This document shows positions 8,085-16,658 of a stretch of DNA of 64,000 nucleotides, piece by piece. Every line of letters begins with the position of its first letter. The first letter of the stretch is position 1. Made by a program: the position numbers and the translations under genes. The DNA is from Micromonospora nigra (GTDB lineage: Bacteria > Actinomycetota > Actinomycetes > Mycobacteriales > Micromonosporaceae), in assembly GCF_900091585.1 (NCBI RefSeq), contig NZ_FMHT01000003.1, positions 5,199,501 through 5,263,500 on the forward strand, in the 5' to 3' direction. Below the pieces are notes generated by a model that saw nothing but the letters and a program-made list of their open reading frames with translations, made no database searches and was not told where the DNA came from.

Positions 8085-10211
8085 TCAGCCCGCCGGGAGC
8101 AGGATCTCGAACCAGACGGTCGAACCGCGCACCGTCGGGTCGGTGCCCCAGGCGTCGGTCAGGTCCTCGATCAGCCCCAGCCCCCGGCCCCGGCTGCTGA
8201 GCGTGTCCGTGCGGGCCCGGGTGACCGTGCCCCGCGTCCCCGAGTCGGCGACCGACACCAGCAACCGCTCCGGGCTCAGGTCGATCTCGACCCGGGCGGC
8301 GGTGCCCGCGTGCAGCAACGCGTTCGTGGTCAGCTCACTGGTGCACAGCACGGCCGCGCCGACCACCGTCTCGGGCACCTGCCACTCCGTGAGCTGGCCG
8401 GTCAGCCAGTGCCGCACCCGGCTCGGCGCGGTCGGTTCGGCCGGCACCTCCATGCTCGCCGACCGGCTCGGCCGCAGTGCGTGCTCCACCGCCAGCACCG
8501 CCACGTCGTCCTCCGTCGCGCCCGGCACCGCGGCCGTCGCCGCCGCGCAGAGGGCACGCGGATCGCCGCTGTGCGCCCCCGCGACCGCCTCGGCCAGGGT
8601 CGCCAACCCTCGGTCGAGCCCCTGCTGACGGCGCTCCACCACCCCGTCGCTGAACAGCAGCAACGTGTCGCCGGGGTGGAACGGCACGGTCCGGGTGACG
8701 GGGCGGGAACCGAGCCCCAGTGGGGCGCCGGCCGGCACGTCCACGTAGGTGGCGCGGGCCTGCCCGTCCGGGGCGCACCGGCGGACCAGCGGGGCCGGAT
8801 GACCCGCGCTGGCCAGGGTGACCTGCGAACGGTCTGCGTCGATCACCCCGAACACCACCGTCACGAACAGCTCGTGCGTCGCCCCCTCGGCACCCAGGCT
8901 GGTGACCAGGCGGTCCAGCCCGGCCAGCACCTGGTCGGGACGGGGATCGTTGAGCGCCAGCGCCCGAAGGGCCGCCCGTACCTGCCCCATCCGCGCGGCG
9001 GCCTGCACGTCGTGCCCCGCCACGTCACCGAGCACGATGCCCAGCTCGCCCGTGGGGAGCTGGAAGGCGTCGTAGAAGTCGCCGCCGGCGGCGTTACCGT
9101 CGACGCCCGGGTCGTAGCGGGCCGCGATCCGCAGCCGGGGCAGGTCGGGCAGGTGCTCCGGGAGCATGCTGCGTTGCAGCAGCTGGGCCGTTCCGTGCTG
9201 GGTCTCGAACCGGCGGGCCCGTTCCGCGGCCTGGCCGATGAGTTCGGCGGAGGCGGCCAGCAGCGCCCGGTCGGCGGCCGACCAGGAGTGCGGGTCGTGG
9301 TGGCCGACCGTGATGCCGCCCCGCACGGCCGCGGCCCGCAGCGGCACCGCGGCCAGCGCCCGGACCTTCTGGTCGTGGCGGTCGACGGCGATGCCGCGCA
9401 ACGGCTCCCCGTCGTCGACGTACGAGGCCCCGCCCCGGCGGGCGGCCTCCACGGCGGGTGCCGGCCAGTCGGCCGGCCCGCGCCGCCACAGCGGCGGCAA
9501 CCGTTCGTCGGCCTCGTCCATCAGCTCGCCCCGGACGCGCCGGACCATCCGCCATCCACCGCCGCCCTCGTCGACGGCGAACGAGACCCGGTCGGCGTCG
9601 AACACCGTCAGCGCGTACCGCAGCGCCACCCGGGCGACATCGTCCAGGGTCAGGGTGCCGGCCAACGCGGCGGCGAAGTCGCCGAGGCTCTGCAACTGCC
9701 GGGTGACCTGCGTGATCTCCGCCGCCACCGTCAGCACGCCCACGACCCGTCCCGCGCTGTCCCGCACCGCGCAGGAGCCGCGGGTGAACACGCTCTGCTC
9801 GGCGACGTCCGCCCGGCGGTGAATCGGCAGCGTCGCCTCCTTCTCCAGGAACGGCTCCCCGGTGCGGTAGGCGTGCTCGATCACGTCCCCGACGCCGGGC
9901 ATGCTCCAGACCTCGCCGAACACCTCCGCCGCCGGTCGGCCGAGCGCCGCCGGGTGCTTGTCGCCGATCAGTTCGGCGTACGCGTCGTTGTAGAGCAGAA
10001 GCAGCTCGTCGCCGAGAGTGAGCGCCATGGGAACCGGGGAGGCGAGCACGAGGTCGGTCGCCGCGCGCACGGCCGGATCCCAGGTGGGCAGCGGGCCCAG
10101 CTCCGTGGCGGCCCAGGGGTGCCCGAGCACGCGTGCCGCGGCTCCCGTACCGCTGGGCGCACCCGAGACCGGGGCGGGTGGCGTGGGGACTCGGCCGACC
10201 GTACCTGGCAT
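8085..10211 (-). CDS. PAS-GAF-SpoIIE phosphatase-HATPase regulator
   Basis: A 708-aa multidomain signalling protein. A PAS sensor spans about residues 40-165 and a GAF domain about 180-335. The PP2C/SpoIIE serine phosphatase domain (about 350-565) carries GGDFYDAF and GDVAGHDVQAAARM as metal-binding motifs, and LFSDGVVERR. A C-terminal RsbW-like ATPase/anti-sigma kinase domain (about 590-705) has LTTNALLHAGT as N-box and GRGLGLIEDLTDAWG as G-box. Such proteins control anti-anti-sigma factors by partner switching. Here one polypeptide could both dephosphorylate an anti-anti-sigma factor and bind or phosphorylate a partner. The signal is unknown. It is probably the first gene of a unit with the antiporter. 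Confidence 0.93.
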   Translation of the reverse strand: MPGTVGRVPTPPAPVSGAPSGTGAAARVLGHPWAATELGPLPTWDPAVRAATDLVLASPVPMALTLGDELLLLYNDAYAELIGDKHPAALGRPAAEVFGEVWSMPGVGDVIEHAYRTGEPFLEKEATLPIHRRADVAEQSVFTRGSCAVRDSAGRVVGVLTVAAEITQVTRQLQSLGDFAAALAGTLTLDDVARVALRYALTVFDADRVSFAVDEGGGGWRMVRRVRGELMDEADERLPPLWRRGPADWPAPAVEAARRGGASYVDDGEPLRGIAVDRHDQKVRALAAVPLRAAAVRGGITVGHHDPHSWSAADRALLAASAELIGQAAERARRFETQHGTAQLLQRSMLPEHLPDLPRLRIAARYDPGVDGNAAGGDFYDAFQLPTGELGIVLGDVAGHDVQAAARMGQVRAALRALALNDPRPDQVLAGLDRLVTSLGAEGATHELFVTVVFGVIDADRSQVTLASAGHPAPLVRRCAPDGQARATYVDVPAGAPLGLGSRPVTRTVPFHPGDTLLLFSDGVVERRQQGLDRGLATLAEAVAGAHSGDPRALCAAATAAVPGATEDDVAVLAVEHALRPSRSASMEVPAEPTAPSRVRHWLTGQLTEWQVPETVVGAAVLCTSELTTNALLHAGTAARVEIDLSPERLLVSVADSGTRGTVTRARTDTLSSRGRGLGLIEDLTDAWGTDPTVRGSTVWFEILLPAG

Positions 10212-10401
10212 GCCCGCAGCCTAGCCGCAGCGCTCTCGCCCGCGTTCCGATCATGCTCGCGTCGCCTGCGTGCCGTGCTCCGGGGAAGCGGTCCGGGTGG
10301 CTTCGTGCCGCCATGTCGGGAAAAACGTGGCGTCCGGCGCGGCGTGCCACCGGAGCAAGAGGGTATGCGCGCGGGGCAGTCCATGCGACAGGAGGGACAT
10401 C

Positions 10402-11262
10402 ATGCCGGAAACCCTGGCGGTCAGGCAGGTCGACATCGGCGATGCCGCGGCCGACATGTGGAGGTCGGTGCTGCTGTTCGTGCCAAGGGCCATCGCGTTC
10501 ATCGCGATCCTCGTGGTCGGATGGCTCATCGCGAGAGCGGTACTCAAGGTCGTCGACGCGGTACTGGAACGGGTGGGATTCGACCGCTGGGTCGAACGGG
10601 GCGGCATCAAGCGCGCGCTCGAACGCACGAAGTACGACGCCAGTGACATCCTGGCGAAGCTGGCCTACTACGCGGTGCTGCTGTTCACCCTGCAGTTCGC
10701 CTTCGGCGTCTGGGGGCCCAACGCGATCAGCGACCTGATCAGCGGTGTGGTGGCGTGGCTGCCACGGGCCTTCGTGGCGATCGTCATCGTGGTGGTCGCC
10801 GCCGCCATCGCCAACGCCGTACGCGACATCGTCAGCGGGGCGCTGGGTGGACTGTCGTACGGCAAGGTCCTCGCCAACGTGGCGGCCGTGTTCATCCTCG
10901 CGCTGGGGGTGATCGCGGCGCTGAACCAGGTGGGCATCGCCACGACCGTGACGACTCCGGTGCTGATCGCGGTGCTCGCCACCATCGCCGGCATCCTGAT
11001 CATCGGCGTCGGCGGTGGCCTGGTGAAGCCGATGCAGCAGCGCTGGGACGGCTGGCTCGACCGGATGGCCGAGGAGTCGCGGGCCGTGCGGGAGCACCGG
11101 CGTGCGACCGGGGCCGGGCGCAGCGACACGGAGCGGCAGATGGCCGACCGGGGCGGTGTGGTGCGCGCCAGCACCCCCGAGTCCGAGCAGGCCATGTCCG
11201 GGGGCCGGGGCACCTACCGCTCCGGCGGTGCCAGCGACGAGACGCAGCAGTTCGGCCGCTGA
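10402..11262 (+). CDS. MscS-related membrane protein (conserved TM-helix type)
   Basis: A 286-aa protein with about five hydrophobic segments (near residues 21-45, 76-95, 105-135, 150-172 and 180-200). PRAIAFIAILVVGWLIARAVLKVVDAVLERVGF is the TM-helix repeat found in small MscS-related proteins, and the pattern recurs at GVVAWLPRAFVAIVIVVVAAAIANAVRDIV. The cytoplasmic beta domain of true MscS is missing. The hydrophilic C-terminus (about 205-286) is charged and glycine-rich. It probably forms a membrane complex with osmotic or stress roles, and channel activity is unproven. The ATG at 10402 has GGAGGG upstream. The gene is followed by a hairpin terminator. Confidence 0.8.
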   Translation: MPETLAVRQVDIGDAAADMWRSVLLFVPRAIAFIAILVVGWLIARAVLKVVDAVLERVGFDRWVERGGIKRALERTKYDASDILAKLAYYAVLLFTLQFAFGVWGPNAISDLISGVVAWLPRAFVAIVIVVVAAAIANAVRDIVSGALGGLSYGKVLANVAAVFILALGVIAALNQVGIATTVTTPVLIAVLATIAGILIIGVGGGLVKPMQQRWDGWLDRMAEESRAVREHRRATGAGRSDTERQMADRGGVVRASTPESEQAMSGGRGTYRSGGASDETQQFGR

Positions 11263-11276
11263 GACCGTCCGTCACG

Positions 11277-11308
11277 ACAGGGGTGTCCGCTGCGGCGGGC
11301 GCCCCTGT
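11277..11308. terminator. 14-bp stem hairpin, bidirectional
   Basis: The left arm 11277-11290 pairs with 11295-11308 around a TGCG loop, with two G-T wobbles. It lies 15 bp after the MscS-like stop and 9 bp before the stop of the convergent DUF6401-like gene. Confidence 0.7.
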
Positions 11309-11316
11309 TCGTGGTC

Positions 11317-11691
11317 CTACAGCGGGGGCGGTGCCGGTGCGGGGGAGCCGAGGGAGCGGGCCAGGGCGCAGACCGCCAGCAGGCGCACCGCCACCCAGTC
11401 GGGCGCGGACCAGTCCACCGCGTCGGTCGGCAGCGGCCAGCCGTGCTCGGCCGCGGCGTCGCGTACCCCCTTGGCGTAGCCGGCCAACGCGGCGGCGCAC
11501 AGCGGCCGGCGGTCGCCGCCCAGGCTGTCGCGTACGGCGGCCGCGTGCTGGTCGACCAGGGCGAGCAGTTCCGGCCGGACGGCGGCGGCGGCGAGGCCCC
11601 CGGCACCCACGGACGTCGCCAGGGCGGTGAGGCTGGACCGCGCCGACTCGACGGCGGTTCGGGTGGCGACCCGGTTCGACGACACGCGCAT
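11317..11691 (-). CDS. DUF6401-like small protein
   Basis: A 124-aa alanine-rich soluble protein. It contains SLTALATSVGAGGLAAAAVRPELLALVDQHAAAVRDSL followed by CAAALAGYAKGVRDAAAEHGWPLP. That order of GAGGLAAAA, DQHAAAVRD and LAGYAxGV..A...GW resembles the actinobacterial DUF6401 family, sometimes annotated next to natural-product genes. No biosynthetic cluster is visible here. The start is the ATG at 11691, because longer readings run antisense through the next gene. The function is unknown. Confidence 0.6.
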   Translation of the reverse strand: MRVSSNRVATRTAVESARSSLTALATSVGAGGLAAAAVRPELLALVDQHAAAVRDSLGGDRRPLCAAALAGYAKGVRDAAAEHGWPLPTDAVDWSAPDWVAVRLLAVCALARSLGSPAPAPPPL

Positions 11692-11853
11692 GAGGACCGA
11701 CGCTAGCCAACCCGGGGGCCGGCCGGCCTCGGCCGCTCGGCCGGTCGGGGGTCGTCCAGCGGGTCGCCCGGACCGGCCGTGGGGATTGAGCCGGACCGGA
11801 CCGGGCACAGGAGAACCGCCCGGAGGGGCAGGACCGACACCAGGGAGGCACGG

Positions 11854-12300
11854 ATGGGCGAGGCGGACGGACCCGACGAGCGGCACCGGCGACCCGACGG
11901 GGTGAGCGACGACACGGTGGCCGCACTGGGCAAGCTCAGCGAGGCGCTGGAGTGCGTGGAGCGCGTCCGTGGCCACCTGTACTCGCTGCACCAGCTCGTG
12001 GGGCATGCCGACCTGATGCTCGACGACGCGGTGGAGATGTTCCGCGCCGCCGGGCACCCGCGGATCGCCGAGCGGATCGACACCGAACTGCTGGGTCGCA
12101 ACGTGATCGCCGGCCGGTGGACCTTCCAGATCGTCGAGGACTTCGACGACGGCTACTACGCCCTGTTCCGGGAGCTGGAGACGGCGGCCCGCGACGAGTT
12201 GGTCGCGGGCCGCCGGCACCTGTACGAGGCGGAGATGAAGGAACGCCGACGCACGCGGGGGCGCCCCGGGCACGAGGCGCGCCCGGGTGTCGACACCTAG
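11854..12300 (+). CDS. conserved actinobacterial protein, 148 aa
   Basis: A soluble charged protein with no motif I can assign. The core (about residues 22-125) is probably helical: LGKLSEALECVERVRGHLYSLHQLVGHADLMLDDAVEMFRAAGH, then WTFQIVEDFDDGYYALFRELETAARDEL. The mix of acidic residues, aromatics and regularly spaced hydrophobics fits a small helical-bundle protein. The last 25 residues are basic and disordered. The ATG at 11854 follows GGGAGG. Its stop overlaps by 3 bp the stop of the convergent small membrane gene. Confidence 0.65.
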   Translation: MGEADGPDERHRRPDGVSDDTVAALGKLSEALECVERVRGHLYSLHQLVGHADLMLDDAVEMFRAAGHPRIAERIDTELLGRNVIAGRWTFQIVEDFDDGYYALFRELETAARDELVAGRRHLYEAEMKERRRTRGRPGHEARPGVDT

Positions 12301-12509
12301 TCGGTGGAGGTGGCGTCGGCCGGGCGTCGGCGGGCCGCGTCGTCGGCGATGATCACGGTCGCCACCATCACCGCGACGCAGAGGCTGAACAGCCAGGAGC
12401 TGTCGGCGGAGAACCGGGCGGAGACGGGCGCCTGCGCGGCGGCGAGCAGGAAGCCGAGCCACGCCAGGCGGCGCTGGCGCGTGGTGAGGAAGCCGGAGCC
12501 CTGATGCAT
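12297..12509 (-). CDS. small two-helix membrane protein, 70 aa
   Basis: Residues about 15-30 (LAWLGFLLAAAQAPVS) and 38-57 (SWLFSLCVAVMVATVIIADD) are hydrophobic and separated by a short polar turn, giving a membrane hairpin. The N-terminus contains RQRR and the C-terminus AARRR, so both ends are probably inside the cell. The start is ATG at 12509. The stop overlaps that of the gene on the other strand. No family recognised. Confidence 0.55.
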   Translation of the reverse strand: MHQGSGFLTTRQRRLAWLGFLLAAAQAPVSARFSADSSWLFSLCVAVMVATVIIADDAARRRPADATSTD

Positions 12510-12647
12510 CCCGAAAGTCTTGCGCGTGCGGGCGGCGTTGCCGTCAGCCGAACGGCCGATTCTGGCTGAGCTGTCCGCTTTCCCGTCCGCCCGGGCAGTC
12601 CTTCCCGCCGGTCGGCTGACGACGCGCCGGCCGGAGCGCGGCGGGGG

Positions 12648-12905
12648 TCACATCGAGTCGGGGCCGGTCCGGCCGGTGGTGGAGGGACGGTAGGCGCGCT
12701 CCGGGTCGGTGGGCTCGTCGCCGGCGGCCTGCCCGCCCCGGTCCACGGCCTGGGGGCCGTGCCCGAACGCGGCCTCCTCGCCGGCGTCGTTGCCGGTCAC
12801 GTCGTCGGCCTGCCCGTCGATGGTCGAACGCGCCACCGCGCGGTCCAGGTCCCGCAGCGGGGTACGTTCCTCGTTGCGCCATGCCCTGTCGTCGTCGTTG
12901 GTCAT
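12648..12905 (-). CDS. small acidic hypothetical protein, 85 aa
   Basis: A very hydrophilic protein, rich in Asp, Glu, Arg and Gly, with no hydrophobic core, so it is probably disordered. The N-terminus is MTNDDDRAWRNEERTPLRDLD. It lies downstream of a GNRA-loop hairpin and of an SRPBCC gene on the same strand. I cannot assign a family. The ATG start has no strong ribosome site. The reading may be real because the reverse-strand frames here look less protein-like. Confidence 0.4.
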   Translation of the reverse strand: MTNDDDRAWRNEERTPLRDLDRAVARSTIDGQADDVTGNDAGEEAAFGHGPQAVDRGGQAAGDEPTDPERAYRPSTTGRTGPDSM

Positions 12906-12960
12906 GCCTTCGCGGTACCCGGGCCGGTGGGGTGCAAACGGAGCCGGTTCTCCCGACGCG

Positions 12961-12992
12961 CGACGGCCGCCGGCGCAAGCCGGCGGCCGTCG
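12961..12992. terminator. perfect 14-bp stem with GCAA tetraloop
   Basis: CGACGGCCGCCGGC (12961-12974) pairs perfectly with 12979-12992 around GCAA, a GNRA-type loop. It lies 17 bp beyond the stop of the SRPBCC gene (minus strand). Confidence 0.75.
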
Positions 12993-13008
12993 GACGGGTT
13001 CGGGGTGG

Positions 13009-13470
13009 TCAGGGTGTCGGCCGGTCGACCGAGCCCCGCCAGGCGCCGGTCTCCACGCCCCGTCGTTCGATGAAGGTCTTGAAGCGCTCCAGGTCGCCCT
13101 TGGCCCGCCGGTCGACGATGCCGAGCTTGTCGCCGGCCTTCTCGACGACGCCGTGCGGCTCGAACTCGAGCTGGAGGGTGACCCGGCTGTTGTTCTCGTC
13201 CAGCCGGTGGAAGGTGACCACCCCGGCGTGCTGGGTGCCGCCGGTCGACCGCCACGCCACCCGCTCGTCGGGCAGCTGCTCGGTGATCTCCGCGTCGAAC
13301 TCCCGCTTCACCCCGGCGATCTCGACCGTCCAGTGGGTCATCTTGTCGGTGAGCTGCCGAACCTCCTCGACGCCCTCCATGAAGTGGGGGAACTCCTCGA
13401 ACTGGGTCCACTGGTCGTAGGCCGTCCGCACCGGGACGGCGACATCGACGTGCTCGGTAACGCCACTCAT
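13009..13470 (-). CDS. SRPBCC/polyketide-cyclase-like stress protein
   Basis: A 153-aa protein of the START/Bet v1 fold. The N-terminus TEHVDVAVPVRTAYDQWTQFEEFPHFMEGVEEVRQL and the WRSTGGTQHAGVVTFHRLDENNSRVTLQLEFEP strand block are typical of the actinobacterial cyclase/dehydrase group. Such proteins bind lipids or aromatic compounds in a hydrophobic cavity. The ligand here is unknown. The start is the ATG at 13470 (MSGVTEH) with GAGAGGAAG upstream. A longer reading adds non-conserved residues. It is followed by a strong terminator. Confidence 0.82.
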   Translation of the reverse strand: MSGVTEHVDVAVPVRTAYDQWTQFEEFPHFMEGVEEVRQLTDKMTHWTVEIAGVKREFDAEITEQLPDERVAWRSTGGTQHAGVVTFHRLDENNSRVTLQLEFEPHGVVEKAGDKLGIVDRRAKGDLERFKTFIERRGVETGAWRGSVDRPTP

Positions 13471-13522
13471 CAGCTTCCTCTCTCCTCCGGCGGTGGGACG
13501 GCGGGACCGCAACCGGTCCGCC

Positions 13523-13939
13523 TCACCAGCGGGTCGTCTCGTTGGTGTGGCCGAGCGCCGCCCACACCTCGGACACCGTCTGGTACCGGGTGCCCTCGGG
13601 CAGGCGCTCCAGGTCGGCGAGGACGTCGGCCGGCGCCTCGTTGTCCTGCGCGTTCGCGATCAACGTCGCGCGGTCGCCCGGCAACGCGGTCATCGTGATG
13701 AACCGCCCGAGCCGGCTGCGCGCCTCGACGTCCTCCGAGGTCATCCCCTGCGGCGAACCGGTGCGCAGGTCACCGGTGGGTGCCGTCGTCGGCTCCGGCT
13801 GGTCCTCGCCCGCCGGCTCCGCCTGACGGAACTCGTCGACCCGGGAGCCACCGGCTCCCGGCCCCTGCACGAGGCCGCTGACCTCCTGGCTCATCTGGTC
13901 GTCGAGCCTGGGTCCGTGCTTGCTGCTGCCACGTTCCAT
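13523..13939 (-). CDS. DUF2795 domain protein
   Basis: A 138-aa soluble protein. The C-terminal ~60 residues (TALPGDRATLIANAQDNEAPADVLADLERLPEGTRYQTVSEVWAALG) match DUF2795, a small helical domain widespread in actinobacteria, whose members often carry ADVLADLERLP-like motifs. The N-terminal half is polar and Gly/Glu-rich and looks disordered. No function is established. The start is the ATG at 13939 (MERGSSKHG). It lies between the YihY/BrkB and SRPBCC genes on the same strand, in a group of stress-type small proteins. Confidence 0.75.
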   Translation of the reverse strand: MERGSSKHGPRLDDQMSQEVSGLVQGPGAGGSRVDEFRQAEPAGEDQPEPTTAPTGDLRTGSPQGMTSEDVEARSRLGRFITMTALPGDRATLIANAQDNEAPADVLADLERLPEGTRYQTVSEVWAALGHTNETTRW

Positions 13940-13985
13940 GCCTTCTGCGCTACCCGACGTGAACGCCGGTAAACCCGGCAAGCCG

Positions 13986-14966
13986 TCACGAAGCGGCCGG
14001 GGAGCGCGGCGGCAGCACCGGCTCCTCGGTGTCGGCCGCACCGGCCTGAAGCATCCGGCCGCGCTGCAGCTCGGCGTTGATCTGCACGCCCAGCATCAGC
14101 GCCGAGTTGGACAGGTAGAGCCACACCAGGAAGGCGATCACCGCGCCGAGACTGCCGTAGGTGGTGTCGTACGAGCCGAAGTTGGCGACGTACAGGCCGA
14201 ATCCGAACGACGCCACCGCCCAGGACACGAGCGCCACCGCCCCGCCCGGGGTGAGCCAGCGGAACCGTGGCTGGCGCACGTTCGGGGCGATCCAGAACAG
14301 CAGCGACATCAGCATCATCGCCACCAGCGCCAGCACCGGCCACTTCAGCAGGCTCCACGCGGCGCGGGCCGCCCCGCCCGCGCCCACCAGTTCGCCGACC
14401 GCGTCGGTGACCGGCCCGCTGACGATGAGGCCGGTGGCGACCACCGCCAGCAGCACCAGGGACAGGGCCGCCAGGGCGATCTGCAGGGGGCGCAGCTTCC
14501 AGAACGGTCGGCCCTCCGTCACCCCGTAGATGGCGTTGGAGGCGCGGGTGAACGATCCGATGAAGTTCGACGCCGACCACAGGGCGCCGAGCAGCCCGAA
14601 ACTCAGCAGCACGCCGGCGGAGCTGTTCTGGTCGACCACGTTGCGGACGACCCCCACGAAGCTCTCGTCGGCCACCACCGAGCCGGCCCCGACGTCACGG
14701 GCCAGGTCCAGCACCGTGTCGACCGTGCGTTCGCCGTCGGAGACGAGCCCCACCAGGGCGACCACCACCACCGTCGACGGGAACAACGCCAGCACCCCGT
14801 AGTAGGTCAGCGCCGCCGCCCAGTCGGTGCAGTTGTCCCGCAGGTAGTTGCGGCCGCTGCGGACCACCACCCCGCGCCATGTCGACCAGCTGAGTTGGCG
14901 TACCAGGCCGGGTACCGGCAGGGACGTGCGGTCGGCGGTCGGCGTCGCGGGGTCCGTCGTGGTCAT
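13986..14966 (-). CDS. YihY/BrkB family membrane protein
   Basis: A 326-aa integral membrane protein with six hydrophobic segments. The family signature is clear: NYLRDNCTDWAAALTYYGVLALFPSTVVVVAL near residues 40-71, SNFIGSFTRASNAIYGVTEGRPFWKLRPLQI in the middle, and FGSYDTTYGSLGAVIAFLVWLYLSNSALMLGVQINAEL near the end. The family was once called ribonuclease BN by mistake. Its members are now viewed as membrane proteins of unknown, possibly transport, function. The ATG start follows a GGAG-like site. It is probably the first gene of a leftward group with DUF2795 and SRPBCC. Confidence 0.9.
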   Translation of the reverse strand: MTTTDPATPTADRTSLPVPGLVRQLSWSTWRGVVVRSGRNYLRDNCTDWAAALTYYGVLALFPSTVVVVALVGLVSDGERTVDTVLDLARDVGAGSVVADESFVGVVRNVVDQNSSAGVLLSFGLLGALWSASNFIGSFTRASNAIYGVTEGRPFWKLRPLQIALAALSLVLLAVVATGLIVSGPVTDAVGELVGAGGAARAAWSLLKWPVLALVAMMLMSLLFWIAPNVRQPRFRWLTPGGAVALVSWAVASFGFGLYVANFGSYDTTYGSLGAVIAFLVWLYLSNSALMLGVQINAELQRGRMLQAGAADTEEPVLPPRSPAAS

Positions 14967-15155
14967 GGCCGCTCCAGGGTGCCCACCGGCCGCCCGGGCG
15001 GCGTCCGGCTTCCAGTGCGGTTGGTGGTACCCGACCGGCGGGCGTCGGCAAACCGGGGCCGAGTTCGTCGACGCGGGATCGGTCTACGGTGACGAACCGC
15101 CGCGATCGGGACGATCACGCCCCGGGCGGACGTGCCCGGCCGGTCGAGGCCGCCC

Positions 15156-16589
15156 TCACCAGTGGCCGCCGCCGGGCGGGGCGACGTGCACCATCTTGGT
15201 GGCGGAGAACTCGTCGAGCAGCTCGGGGCCGTAGCCGTAGCCCTGGCCGCTGGCCCGCCGGGGGTGCGCCGCCCCGCCGGGCGCCCCACCGAACACGGCG
15301 TTGACCTTGACGGTGCCGACCGGCAGCTCCCGGCAGGCCCGCTGGGCGTGACTCATCGAACCGGTCAACACGGTGGCCGCCAGCCCGTACGGCGAGTCGG
15401 CCGCGCAGCGCAGCCCCTCGCTGAACGAGTCGACCACCACCACGGGCGCGACCGGCCCGAACGTCTCCTCCCGGACCAGGGCCATCTCGTGCCGGCAGTC
15501 CGACACCACGGTGGCGGGATAGAACGCGCCGGGTCCGTCCGGCAGGGTCCCGCCGGCCCGCAGCCGGGCGCCCTCGGCGACCGCGGCGGTGACCTGACCG
15601 TGCACCCGGTCGCGGTGCCGCCGGTCGACCAGGGGGCCGAGCTCGGTGCCCGGCTCCAGCCCCGGCCCGACGCGCAGCGTGGCGGCCCGCTCGACCAGCG
15701 CGTCCACGAAGTCCTCGGCCACGTCCCGGTGCACGTAGATCCGCTCCACCGCGACGCAGATCTGCCCCGCGTTGGCGAAGGAACCGAGCGCCGCCTGTGC
15801 CGCCGCCCAGCCCGGGTCGACGTCCCCGTCGACCACGAGCGGGTCGCTGCCGCCGTTCTCCAGCAGCAGCTTCGCGCCGGTGCGGGCAGCCGCCGCGGCG
15901 ATGGCCCGGCCGGTGGCGGTCGAGCCCACGTGCGCGACCACGTCGACCTCCTGCGCGGCCAGCGCCGCTCCCACCTCCGGCCCACCCGTCAGCAGCGACA
16001 ACACCCCCGGTGGCAGCGCCTGGTCCAGGGCCCTGGCCAGCAGCCAGCCGGTGGCGGGAGTGCGTTCGCTCGGCTTGTAGAGCACCACGTTGCCGGTGAC
16101 CAGGGCTGCGCCGAGCAACCCGCAGGAGACCGCGACCGGGTCGTTCCACGGGGTGATCGCGGCGACCACGCCCCGCGGCTGCGGCATCAGGTAGTCGATG
16201 GCGGCCGGCTCGCCCAGCAGGGTCCGGCCGCCGCGCAGCGGGGCCAGCTCGGCGTACTGCCGCAGGGTGCCGACGCCCGCCTCGACGCCGCCCCGGGCGT
16301 CACCGAGCGGCTTGCCCATCTCGGCGGTGGTGACCCGGGCCAGTTCGTCGGCGGCTGCCTCGACCGCGTCGGCCGCCGCGTGCAGCGCCGCCGCCCGCTG
16401 CGCCGCAGGGGTCGCCGCCCACTGCGCGGCGACCCCGCGCGCCGCGTCCACCGCCTTGCCGACCTCGTCGGCTGTGGCCACCGGAGCCGAGGTGACCGGC
16501 GAGGAGTCGGAAGGGTCGTGCACGACGAACTCGCCGCCGTCGCCGCCGGCCCCCCACACCCCGCCGATGAGCTGCGCAACCGTGTGCAT
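15156..16589 (-). CDS. NAD(P)-dependent aldehyde dehydrogenase
   Basis: A 477-aa enzyme that oxidises an aldehyde to a carboxylate. All catalytic residues are visible: Asn149 in ITPWNDP, Lys172 in VLYKPSE, Glu244 in KLLLENGGSD and the nucleophile Cys278 in NAGQICVA. The coenzyme motif HVGSTATGRAI is at about 220-230. TFGPVAPV lies near residue 387. The length is normal for the superfamily. The start is the ATG at 16589 (MHTVAQLIGG). Longer readings only add antisense sequence of the next gene. It is divergent from a flavoprotein. The substrate class (semialdehyde or aromatic aldehyde) cannot be fixed from sequence. Confidence 0.92.
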   Translation of the reverse strand: MHTVAQLIGGVWGAGGDGGEFVVHDPSDSSPVTSAPVATADEVGKAVDAARGVAAQWAATPAAQRAAALHAAADAVEAAADELARVTTAEMGKPLGDARGGVEAGVGTLRQYAELAPLRGGRTLLGEPAAIDYLMPQPRGVVAAITPWNDPVAVSCGLLGAALVTGNVVLYKPSERTPATGWLLARALDQALPPGVLSLLTGGPEVGAALAAQEVDVVAHVGSTATGRAIAAAAARTGAKLLLENGGSDPLVVDGDVDPGWAAAQAALGSFANAGQICVAVERIYVHRDVAEDFVDALVERAATLRVGPGLEPGTELGPLVDRRHRDRVHGQVTAAVAEGARLRAGGTLPDGPGAFYPATVVSDCRHEMALVREETFGPVAPVVVVDSFSEGLRCAADSPYGLAATVLTGSMSHAQRACRELPVGTVKVNAVFGGAPGGAAHPRRASGQGYGYGPELLDEFSATKMVHVAPPGGGHW

Positions 16590-16658
16590 GGGCGGTGGAT
16601 GCCCCGGCCCCGCCGGGACAAACGTTTCGCCCGGCCACCCGCCGGGTAGCGTCATCGG

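Noticed and set aside
7428..10646. A 1,072-codon open frame on the plus strand
   Set aside because: It lies antisense to the SpoIIE-type phosphatase, has no recognisable domain and its composition is the shadow expected from GC-rich third positions.
11317..11691. Natural-product cluster because of a DUF6401-like protein
   Set aside because: No synthase, tailoring or transport genes of such a cluster occur in the window around it.
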